A DNA stretch of 5,291 bases from a bacterium. GTDB taxonomy: Bacteria; Actinomycetota; Acidimicrobiia; Acidimicrobiales; Ilumatobacteraceae. Under the pieces are notes generated by a model, which was not told the origin of the DNA, did no database searches, and was given only the letters and a program-made list of their open reading frames with translations. Shown piece by piece: positions 1-5,291 of the stretch. The translations under genes and the position numbers were made by a program. The stretch spans positions 1 to 5,291 of the forward strand of contig JAPOIQ010000111.1 of the NCBI GenBank assembly GCA_029978815.1. The letters run 5' to 3'. The first letter of the stretch is position 1. Each line of letters begins with the position of its first letter.

Positions 1-186
1 GAGCAGAAGATTCATGAGTACATGCGTTCTGAAGAACCCGGGCACTGGGCGGTTCCTCGGGCGGTGTTGCACCGTTACTGGAAGCGCATCGTGGCGAATC
101 TCGCTGGAATCGTGACATCAGCGATCGAGCCGATCAAAACGCTCGATTACGCCGACGGCGGAGCAACTGACATCGTCGACGACTAG
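1..186 (+). CDS. C-terminal end of an unrecognised protein (5' truncated)
   Basis: Frame 1 is open from the first base to a TAG at 184-186, giving the last 61 residues of a protein whose start lies to the left. The visible part is rich in Trp, Arg and His (HWAVPRAVLHRYWKRIVANL), followed by a mildly hydrophobic stretch (AGIVTSAIEPI) and an acidic tail ending in DIVDD. This looks like the terminal helix or helices of a soluble or membrane-associated enzyme plus a disordered tail. I recognise no catalytic motif and assign no function. The codon use resembles that of the downstream genes, and the frame is not covered by any better candidate. A second in-frame stop (TAA, 190-192) follows almost at once. 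The gap to the next gene is 48 bases on the same strand, so it may be cotranscribed with murI. Confidence 0.7.
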   Translation, partial: EQKIHEYMRSEEPGHWAVPRAVLHRYWKRIVANLAGIVTSAIEPIKTLDYADGGATDIVDD

Positions 187-234
187 TTCTAAGTTGACCG
201 CGAACATCTGCGGCTCGTCAGTAGCGTTGAACAC

Positions 235-1044
235 GTGGAACGGCCGATCGGCATTTTTGACTCGGGTTTTGGAGGCCTCACTGTTGCCAGAGCCCTGATC
301 GATCTCTTGCCAGCCGAAGATTACGTGTACATCGGCGACACCGGCCGGTATCCCTATGGTTCGAAGCCGCTCGAGGATGTTCGCGAATACGCAAGCGAAC
401 TCGCGCACTCACTAGTTGATGACTTCGACGTGAAAGCGATTGTCGTGGCGTGTAACACGGCAACGGCAGCTGGCCTTGACCACCTTCGATCCGAGCTAGC
501 CGTGCCGATCTTTGATGTCGTCGGTCCGGGGGCGTCAGCGGTTGTTCGAGCCTCTCGTTCTGGAAGGGTCGGAGTGATCGGCACGGTGGGAACGATTTCG
601 TCGGGGGCTTACGTTCATGCGGTTGAGATAGCGGCGATGGCTCACGAAGTTGAGGCCGAACTCTCGAGCGCAGCCTGCCCTGGTTTCGTCGAATTTGTTG
701 AGCGTGGGCAGTTGAGCGGTGATGAGGTGATGGTGCTTGCGGAGCGCCTACTTGCGCCGCTTGCGGTTGCGAACATCGACACGCTTCTACTCGGATGCAC
801 TCACTACCCGTTTCTTGCTCGAACGATTGGCGAGGTCATGGGTCCTGAGGTTGTTCTGGTGTCGTCTGCAGATGAAACCGCGTTCGCTGTCCGTCAACGC
901 CTCACCGAAATGGATCTGTTGCACGCGAGTGACAAGGTTGGCTCCCGCCGTTTCTTGTCAAGCGGCGATGTTGACGTGTTCCGCGACCTTGGCTCGACTC
1001 TGTTCGGTTCTGATCTTGTCGCAGCCGAACGCTGGGAGCGATGA
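235..1044 (+). CDS. murI: Glutamate racemase (MurI)
   Basis: This cytoplasmic, cofactor-independent racemase converts L-glutamate to D-glutamate, the residue that MurD adds to peptidoglycan precursors. The 269-residue length is normal for the family. Both halves of the Asp/Glu racemase fold carry their signatures. The N-terminal IFDSGFGGLTV has Asp9-Ser10, VVACNTATAA has the first catalytic Cys73, and LLLGCTHYPFL has the second catalytic Cys188 followed by His190. The substrate-loop motifs GDTGRYPYG (residues 34-42) and CPGFVEFVERG (148-158, with the conserved Glu) are also present. The start is GTG at 235. In-frame stops at 184-186 and 190-192 rule out a long extension, and the family normally begins a few residues before the IFDSG motif. 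No good Shine-Dalgarno sequence precedes it. It leads a same-strand cluster with rph and rdgB, a known actinobacterial order. Nothing is missing from the active site, so the assignment is firm. Confidence 0.96.
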   Translation: MERPIGIFDSGFGGLTVARALIDLLPAEDYVYIGDTGRYPYGSKPLEDVREYASELAHSLVDDFDVKAIVVACNTATAAGLDHLRSELAVPIFDVVGPGASAVVRASRSGRVGVIGTVGTISSGAYVHAVEIAAMAHEVEAELSSAACPGFVEFVERGQLSGDEVMVLAERLLAPLAVANIDTLLLGCTHYPFLARTIGEVMGPEVVLVSSADETAFAVRQRLTEMDLLHASDKVGSRRFLSSGDVDVFRDLGSTLFGSDLVAAERWER

Positions 1045-1073
1045 GCGCCTAGCCTGACAGGGCACGAATATTC

Positions 1074-1080
1074 GAGAGGA
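1074..1080 (+). promoter_or_regulatory. Ribosome binding site of rph
   Basis: The purine-rich sequence GAGAGGA lies eight bases before the ATG at 1089, which is good Shine-Dalgarno spacing. It is the only clear site of this kind in the window and supports 1089 as the rph start. Its first base is the last base of a 10-base palindrome, CGAATATTCG (1065-1074). Confidence 0.7.
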
Positions 1081-1088
1081 AGAGAACG

Positions 1089-1844
1089 ATGTCGCGACCG
1101 GATGGCCGTAATCCAGATGAACTGCGCCCAATTACATTTGAGCGAGATTTCACCGAGATGTCTGACGGTTCATGTCTCGTCACCGTCGGTCGAACAAAAG
1201 TGCTATGCACTGCATCGATTGATGAAGATGTTCCTCGGTGGATGAAGGGACGTGGCACAGGTTGGGTCACAGCCGAATATTCGATGCTCCCGGGTTCGTC
1301 GCCAGAGCGTGTTGACCGTGAAGCGGCAAAAGGCAAACAGTCGGGACGGACGGTTGAGATTCAGCGATTGATCGCCCGCGCCCTGCGCGCTGCCTGCGAT
1401 ATGACGCTGCTCGGCGAGCGGCAAGTTGTCGTCGACTGCGACGTCATTCAGGCTGACGGTGGTACTCGCACAGCTTCAATTTGTGGCGGTTACATTGCGC
1501 TGCACGACGCCCTGACCCGCCGGATGCAACAAGGCCTCATTGCGTCACACCCGTTGCACTCGACATGCTCCGCTATTTCAGTTGGCATTGTCGATGGTGT
1601 GCCAGTGCTTGATCTGCCGTACGTTGAAGATTCTCGAGCCGAGGTCGACATGAACGTTGTCATGCTTCGACCGGCCGGAGTTGGCGGCCAAGCGCGGTTT
1701 GTTGAGGTGCAGGGAACCGCTGAGGGTATGGCGTTCACGCGTAACGAACTTGACTCAATGCTCGTGCTTGCGGAATCTGGGCTGGTGACAATTTCTGACT
1801 TGCAAGACGAACTTATTGCGTCGCCTCCGTCACCACGTTCATGA
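1089..1844 (+). CDS. rph: Ribonuclease PH (tRNA nucleotidyltransferase)
   Basis: RNase PH is a phosphorolytic 3'-to-5' exoribonuclease that trims the 3' ends of tRNA precursors and other RNAs, releasing nucleoside diphosphates. It works as a ring-shaped hexamer in the cytoplasm. The protein has 251 residues; the usual length is about 240-260. It shows the full set of family motifs: [12 protein letters not shown] at the N-terminus (3-14), [16 protein letters not shown] (86-101, with the phosphate-contacting Arg87), [16 protein letters not shown] (116-131, with the Gly-Thr-Arg phosphate site) and [18 protein letters not shown] (175-192), whose Asp181 and Asp187 match the catalytic/metal aspartates. 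[13 protein letters not shown] (204-216) is also typical. The start has a good ribosome binding site. The stop overlaps the rdgB start in an ATGA, so the two are translationally coupled. The last dozen residues (SPPSPRS end) are a short variable tail. No defect is seen. Confidence 0.97.
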   Translation: MSRPDGRNPDELRPITFERDFTEMSDGSCLVTVGRTKVLCTASIDEDVPRWMKGRGTGWVTAEYSMLPGSSPERVDREAAKGKQSGRTVEIQRLIARALRAACDMTLLGERQVVVDCDVIQADGGTRTASICGGYIALHDALTRRMQQGLIASHPLHSTCSAISVGIVDGVPVLDLPYVEDSRAEVDMNVVMLRPAGVGGQARFVEVQGTAEGMAFTRNELDSMLVLAESGLVTISDLQDELIASPPSPRS

Positions 1845-2440
1845 CCCGTCAGCCTCTGCGCCTGGTCTGCGCCTCTGCAAATCCCGACAAGGTCGCAGAA
1901 ATTGAAGAGCTCCTCGTCGGCATTGCGCAGATGTTGCCGCGACCGGCAAGTCTGGGAGAGGTCGTAGAGGACGCTGACTCACTCGAGGGGAACGCACGGT
2001 TGAAGGCGGTGGCGGTGTGCAGCGCAAGCGGCTCCGCCGCAGTCGCCGACGACACAGGCCTTGAGGTTGATGCCCTCGATGGGGCGCCCGGAATTTACGC
2101 AGCGCGATTTGCTGGCGAAAACGCAACATATGCGGATAATCGCCGCAAATTGTTGAGTGACCTCGATGGCGTCCCTTCGCCGGCCCGTTCAGCCCGTTTC
2201 CGAACCGTTGTGATGGTGGTGTGGCCCGACGGCAGCGAGCTGGTGGTGGAGGGGGTGTGCGAAGGTCGTATTGCCGACGGCGAGATGGGTGTCGACGGTT
2301 TCGGATATGACTCAATTTTCATTCCAGCCGACGGAGACGGACGCTCTTTTGCTCAAATGTCTGCGGAAGAAAAACATGAGATCTCGCACCGAGGGCGAGC
2401 ATTTCAGGCCCTCGCTGAGGCGCTGCGTCAACGTTCGTAG
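1841..2440 (+). CDS. rdgB: dITP/XTP pyrophosphatase (RdgB/HAM1 family)
   Basis: This enzyme hydrolyses non-canonical purine triphosphates (ITP, dITP, XTP) to the monophosphate and pyrophosphate, keeping deaminated bases out of DNA and RNA. It is a cytoplasmic Mg-dependent homodimer. The 199-residue length is normal. Visible motifs are the substrate-binding [10 protein letters not shown] (12-21, with Asn14 and Lys17), [10 protein letters not shown] (47-56), the core [11 protein letters not shown] (69-79, with the catalytic Asp71), [12 protein letters not shown] (81-92), FGYDSIF (154-160) and the C-terminal [10 protein letters not shown] (182-191) that contacts the base. The usual FGYDP has Ser in place of Pro here, a mild change outside the catalytic set. 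The start ATG at 1841 overlaps the rph stop (ATGA) and has no Shine-Dalgarno sequence of its own, which fits coupling to rph translation. It closes the murI-rph-rdgB cluster and faces a − strand gene 17 bases beyond its stop. Confidence 0.96.
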   Translation: MTRQPLRLVCASANPDKVAEIEELLVGIAQMLPRPASLGEVVEDADSLEGNARLKAVAVCSASGSAAVADDTGLEVDALDGAPGIYAARFAGENATYADNRRKLLSDLDGVPSPARSARFRTVVMVVWPDGSELVVEGVCEGRIADGEMGVDGFGYDSIFIPADGDGRSFAQMSAEEKHEISHRGRAFQALAEALRQRS

Positions 2441-2457
2441 TGTGGGATCTTCGTTCG

Positions 2458-3486
2458 CTACCAGTGCCGCAGATCAATGGCCCAGCGGTCGACGACTTCG
2501 CCGTCGTCAACCAGCCAAAGGTATTCGTGTCGCGCAATTGTCGGATCGACATGTGCGGGTCGGACATGAACCCGGTCGCCAACCCGGAGTGTTCGCTCTG
2601 AACTACTAAAGGTCGTGTGCTCGTCTGAGCAGAACCAAACGTTGCAGCTATCGATGGTGGGATCGCCATGGTCCATTCCGAGTGCTTTCAAGCCAACGTC
2701 GGTCACGTATCGCCGCTCATGATGTGCAATCACCGTCCCGACGATGGTGAGCGCCTGCTCGAATCCTTGATTAAGTGACGCATATTGAGTGTCAACCATG
2801 ACGTATGAGCCGGCCTGGACATCGGTGACCCCCGTCGGGTGCTCGAGGCCAATCGTGTGGAGGTCGTGGGTGCCTGTTCCACCCGTCGAAACGATGTCGC
2901 CGCCAACTTCGTTGTGGGCGGAACGTAATAACGACATCGATGCCGCGACGCGTTCGCGGGCTTCATCACGGTCTGTGACCATCTGCAGGTGCCCTTCGTA
3001 ACCCATCACCCCTGAGACAGTGAGTCCCCGTTGTCGTGCAAGGTCGGCGAGTTGTCCGGCCTCAGCAGGAGCAACTCCGCAGCGAGGCATACCTACATCG
3101 ACGTCAATGACGACGTCGCGGATACCAGCTCGGCTGGCGGCATCAACTGTCTCTGCAGAGTCAATTGCTATCCGAGCAATCACACCGGCTGCGTCGGCCG
3201 CCTGCGCGACTTGCCCAAGTCGATCGACATCGAGCACTGCGTTTGCGAGAAGCAGATCGTGTCCAACTTGAGCTTTGATCATGCCGAGAACTTCTCGCGG
3301 GGTCGCACAGGTGAATGAAAGGTGCCCGAGCGCAGCTTGCCGTGCTGCAAGAGCAGTGCATTTATGTGCTTTCACGTGGGGTCGCAGCGACGAGCCGGGA
3401 AGGCGCTGAGACATTTCGTGAAGGTTCCGCTGGAGTGCTGACGCATCGACGACCGCAGCAGGTGTCGGAATCTCGTCGATCTTCAT
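2458..3486 (-). CDS. PLP- and metal-dependent D-threonine aldolase / D-serine dehydratase-like protein
   Basis: This is a fold-type III PLP enzyme (alanine racemase-like N-terminal barrel plus a metal-binding C-terminal domain). Known members cleave D-threonine and other D-3-hydroxy amino acids to glycine and an aldehyde, or dehydrate D-serine. The protein has 342 residues, slightly short of the usual 360-380. The N-terminal IPTPAAVVD (6-14) and SLRPHVKAHKC (33-43) are the family signatures, and Lys39 is the likely PLP lysine. GYEGHLQ (162-168) and STGGTGTHD (200-208) are phosphate-binding regions, DTQYASL (232-238) follows, and TDVGLKALGMDHG (262-274) begins the C-terminal part. PAHVDPT (310-316) gives His312-x-Asp314 as the metal pair. 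From family knowledge, D-threonine aldolases use His-x-Asp and D-serine dehydratases His-x-Cys, so aldolase is favoured but not proven. The ATG at 3486 is chosen because MKIDEIPTPA matches the family start; a longer reading from 3570 would run past the start of the divergent thiolase gene. No strong Shine-Dalgarno sequence is seen. Confidence 0.85.
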   Translation of the reverse strand: MKIDEIPTPAAVVDASALQRNLHEMSQRLPGSSLRPHVKAHKCTALAARQAALGHLSFTCATPREVLGMIKAQVGHDLLLANAVLDVDRLGQVAQAADAAGVIARIAIDSAETVDAASRAGIRDVVIDVDVGMPRCGVAPAEAGQLADLARQRGLTVSGVMGYEGHLQMVTDRDEARERVAASMSLLRSAHNEVGGDIVSTGGTGTHDLHTIGLEHPTGVTDVQAGSYVMVDTQYASLNQGFEQALTIVGTVIAHHERRYVTDVGLKALGMDHGDPTIDSCNVWFCSDEHTTFSSSERTLRVGDRVHVRPAHVDPTIARHEYLWLVDDGEVVDRWAIDLRHW

Positions 3487-3557
3487 AGTGAGAGCCTGCC
3501 ATGGAACGGTGTTGTCGGATGATGTCGGGCGGTGGTCACCGATGTACCGTGATCCGT
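3487..3557. promoter_or_regulatory. Divergent intergenic region, probable promoters for both neighbours
   Basis: This 71-base gap separates the start codons of the − strand aldolase-like gene and the + strand thiolase, so promoters for both should lie in or next to it. I cannot find a convincing −35/−10 pair on either strand: TTGTCG at 3512-3517 has no −10-like hexamer at the right distance. A small inverted repeat GGTG-GT-CACC (3531-3540) lies near the middle and could be an operator half, but arms this short can arise by chance. Neither start codon has a clear Shine-Dalgarno sequence, so leaderless or short-leader transcripts are possible. Confidence 0.4.
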
Positions 3558-4706
3558 ATGACTGAAGCATTTATCGTTGACGCAGTTCGCTCCCCGGTCG
3601 GTCGACGTGGCGGCGCGCTGTCCACTGTCCATCCGGCTGACCTTGGCGCTCACTCCATTAAGCACCTCATCGAACGCTCTGGTGTTGATCCCGAAGCTGT
3701 GGACGATGTCGTGTTCGGCAATGTGAACTCGATCTGGGAGCAGTCGGGTTGTATCGCTCGCACCTCGTGGCTCACCGCCGGCCTGCCGATGCACGTGCCA
3801 GGCGTGACTATTGATCGCCAGTGCGGATCAGCCCAGCAGGCTGTGCAGTTCGCGGCTCAAGCGGTGATGTCAGGAACAATGGACATCGTTGTCGCCGGTG
3901 GCGTTGAGAACATGTCGATGGTTCCAATTACCGCCGGTGCGCAGGCTGGCAAGGATGATCCCGATTTTGATCCATTCACAGGGGCTCAGGGCTGGAACTC
4001 GCGTTTTGGTGGCACCGAGGTAAGCCAGTTCCATGGTGCGGAGCTCATGGCAGAGCATTGGAATATCACCCGTGAGGAGATGGAAGCATTTGCTGTTGAG
4101 TCACATGAGCGTGCAATTCGTGCTCGTGCCGAGGGCCGATTCGATAACGAAATTGTTCCACTGAATGGTCTGGACTATGACGAGGGTCCTCGTGAGCCGA
4201 ACATTGAAAAGATGCAGTCGCTCGCAACACTCCGTGAGGGCGGACGTATCACTGCAGCCGTTGCAAGCCAGATTTCCGACGGATCAGCCGCACTTCTCGT
4301 CGCAAGCGAGGAGGCTGTGAAGCGTCACGGCTTGAAGCCGCGGGCACGGATCCATCACATGACAGTTCTCGCAGATGATCCGATCATGATGCTGTCCGCT
4401 CCAATTCCGGCCACTCGTCGAGCACTCGAGCGCACGGGGTTGAGCATTGACGACATTGACGCAGTTGAAATCAACGAGGCATTCGCGCCAGTCCCGATGG
4501 CATGGTTGAAAGAGATTGGTGCCGACCCAGCGAGGGTTAACCCAAGTGGCGGCGCTATCGCTCTTGGTCACCCGCTCGGAGCGACCGGCGCTCGCCTCAT
4601 GGTGACCCTGCTCAATGAACTCGAGCGGACGAATGGCCGTTACGGCCTTCAGACCATGTGCGAGGGTGGCGGCCAAGCCAACGTCACGATTATCGAACGC
4701 CTCTGA
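3558..4706 (+). CDS. Thiolase family protein (acetyl-CoA C-acyltransferase type)
   Basis: Thiolases cleave 3-ketoacyl-CoA with CoA to give acetyl- or propionyl-CoA and a shortened acyl-CoA, or condense two acetyl-CoA in reverse. They are cytoplasmic enzymes. The 382 residues match the family (about 380-400). All active-site blocks are present: AVRSPVG (9-15), DRQCGSAQQAV (86-96) with nucleophile Cys89, GGVENMS (114-120), NEAFA (306-310), GGAIALGHPLGATGAR (331-346) with His338, and the C-terminal CEGGGQA (368-374) with Cys368. The ATG at 3558 is chosen because MTEAFIVDAVRSP is the standard thiolase N-terminus; an in-frame ATG at 3501 would add 19 uncharacteristic residues and use up most of the divergent gap. 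The motifs do not separate a degradative (fatty-acid or sterol side-chain) from a biosynthetic thiolase. The SGCIARTSWLTAGLP segment (63-77) resembles actinobacterial FadA-type enzymes, so degradation is my preferred guess. No partner beta-oxidation gene is in view. Confidence 0.93.
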   Translation: MTEAFIVDAVRSPVGRRGGALSTVHPADLGAHSIKHLIERSGVDPEAVDDVVFGNVNSIWEQSGCIARTSWLTAGLPMHVPGVTIDRQCGSAQQAVQFAAQAVMSGTMDIVVAGGVENMSMVPITAGAQAGKDDPDFDPFTGAQGWNSRFGGTEVSQFHGAELMAEHWNITREEMEAFAVESHERAIRARAEGRFDNEIVPLNGLDYDEGPREPNIEKMQSLATLREGGRITAAVASQISDGSAALLVASEEAVKRHGLKPRARIHHMTVLADDPIMMLSAPIPATRRALERTGLSIDDIDAVEINEAFAPVPMAWLKEIGADPARVNPSGGAIALGHPLGATGARLMVTLLNELERTNGRYGLQTMCEGGGQANVTIIERL

Positions 4707-4721
4707 GATCGTTACTGCTTG

Positions 4722-5291
4722 ATGAAATTGAGCCTCGCCGCACGAGCACTTTTAGCGTGCTTCTTTGTCGTGATCGCGGGGTGTTCCTCGGCTCAGCCGG
4801 GGTCAGTGGAGGTTGACGAGCCGCCAGCGACAACAGTCATGGATCGCTCAGACGACACCTCCTCATCGGCTGAACAAGGAGCGAGTCGGTTAACAACGAC
4901 CACCTCTGTTGTGACGCCTGAGCAGGATGTGTCGAGCGACAGCATCGACTCTGACGATGTTGTAGTGGAGGCGACATTCTCTTCCGCTGTTGCGCCAGTG
5001 ATGAGCAGCAACTGCGGGAGTTGCCACAATCCTGGTGGCCCGGGATCAATTCATTGGAATCTTTCCGAGGCACGAGACGTATCAGAAAATGCCGACTTCA
5101 TCAGAGCGGCCCTGTCATCGGGTTACATGCCACCCTGGCCTGCGAGCAATCTTGGGGTGGCGTACAAAAACTCGTTTGCGATTGAAGAAGATGCGCTTGC
5201 CTCGATCATCGAATGGATTGACAACGGGGCAATCCTCGACGTCGATCCGACAACTCCGTTGATCAGCAACAGAAGCGTCAGAATCGATGAC
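4722..5291 (+). CDS. Exported lipoprotein with a c-type haem motif (CxxCH) and MPPW segment, 3' truncated
   Basis: The frame is open from ATG 4722 to the window end (190 residues, no stop). It starts with a lipoprotein signal: Lys2 and Arg8, a hydrophobic core, then the lipobox IAGC with Cys21 as the lipid-bearing residue. A Ser/Thr/Asp/Glu-rich linker (about 22-83) follows and probably spans the cell wall. The first folded part (about 84-172) looks like a small cytochrome c domain. It has NCGSCHNPGG with covalent haem motif Cys98-x-x-Cys101-His102, then GYMPPWPAS (134-142), where Met136 could be the second axial ligand, and a closing helix ALASIIEWIDNGA (158-170). This CxxCH ... MPPW ... WxDxGA layout resembles haem domains at the N-terminus of larger secreted redox proteins, some with a copper type II monooxygenase domain; the downstream domain is not visible here. 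It starts 15 bases after the thiolase stop, in the same frame (TTG at 4719 is an alternative start). There is no clear Shine-Dalgarno sequence. Confidence 0.82.
   Translation, partial: MKLSLAARALLACFFVVIAGCSSAQPGSVEVDEPPATTVMDRSDDTSSSAEQGASRLTTTTSVVTPEQDVSSDSIDSDDVVVEATFSSAVAPVMSSNCGSCHNPGGPGSIHWNLSEARDVSENADFIRAALSSGYMPPWPASNLGVAYKNSFAIEEDALASIIEWIDNGAILDVDPTTPLISNRSVRIDD

Noticed and set aside
194..199. TTGACC as a −35 box for a murI promoter
   Set aside because: No acceptable −10 hexamer lies 16-18 bases downstream, and the gap is only 48 bases.
1839..2315. A 158-codon open frame on the − strand opposite rdgB
   Set aside because: It is Arg/Pro-rich with no recognisable motif and lies wholly over the well-supported rdgB frame, so it is a by-product of that gene's base composition.
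3501..3557. Upstream ATG at 3501 as the thiolase start
   Set aside because: The 19 extra residues (MERCCRMMSGGGHRCTVIR) do not resemble a thiolase N-terminus and would fill most of the divergent promoter gap. ATG 3558 matches the family start.
3487..3570. Longer start at 3570 for the − strand aldolase-like gene
   Set aside because: It would run past the thiolase start codon and add 28 residues of no family likeness before the canonical MKIDEIPTPA start.
4260..4265. Val235 in the thiolase ITAAVASQISDG segment, where many thiolases have Asn
   Set aside because: This position varies among FadA-type thiolases, and all catalytic residues (Cys89, His338, Cys368) are intact, so it is not evidence of lost activity.
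4745..4761. Hairpin AGCAC-N7-GTGCT just after the thiolase, as a possible terminator
   Set aside because: The stem is only five base pairs, the following sequence is not a T-tract, and it lies inside the signal-peptide codons of the lipoprotein gene.

Overview
The window is 5.3 kb of densely packed, moderately GC-rich bacterial DNA. It has five complete protein genes and two genes cut by the window ends. The order murI – rph – rdgB (glutamate racemase, RNase PH, ITP/XTP pyrophosphatase) is a well-known actinobacterial arrangement. The GTG start, mostly weak Shine-Dalgarno sites, mid-range GC, fatty-acid/steroid-type thiolase and exported haem lipoprotein would fit an actinobacterium, possibly of the Acidimicrobiia. 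That placement is inferred from gene order and protein character, not from a marker gene.

Layout. Bases 1-186 hold the last 61 codons of an unrecognised + strand gene. Bases 235-2440 are a compact + strand cluster. It runs from murI (cell-wall D-glutamate supply), through a 44-base gap with a clear ribosome binding site, to rph (3' maturation of tRNA), which overlaps rdgB (removal of non-canonical purine nucleotides) by four bases (ATGA). After a convergent gap of only 17 bases, a − strand gene (3486 to 2458) encodes a PLP-dependent, metal-binding fold-type III enzyme of the D-threonine aldolase / D-serine dehydratase family. A 71-base divergent gap separates it from a + strand thiolase (3558-4706). 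Fifteen bases further on starts an exported lipoprotein with one haem c motif (CxxCH) and an MPPW segment (4722 onward), which runs off the right end.

How the genes relate. murI, rph and rdgB are housekeeping genes that share an operon by position, not by pathway. The aldolase/dehydratase-like gene and the thiolase probably share a divergent promoter region. The thiolase suggests CoA-thioester (fatty-acid, sterol or acetoacetyl-CoA) metabolism, and the lipoprotein points to redox chemistry outside the membrane. I found no tRNA, rRNA, CRISPR array, insertion sequence or convincing intrinsic terminator. Most of the window is ordinary core genome. The part most worth following up is the truncated haem lipoprotein at the right edge, whose C-terminal domain would reveal its function.
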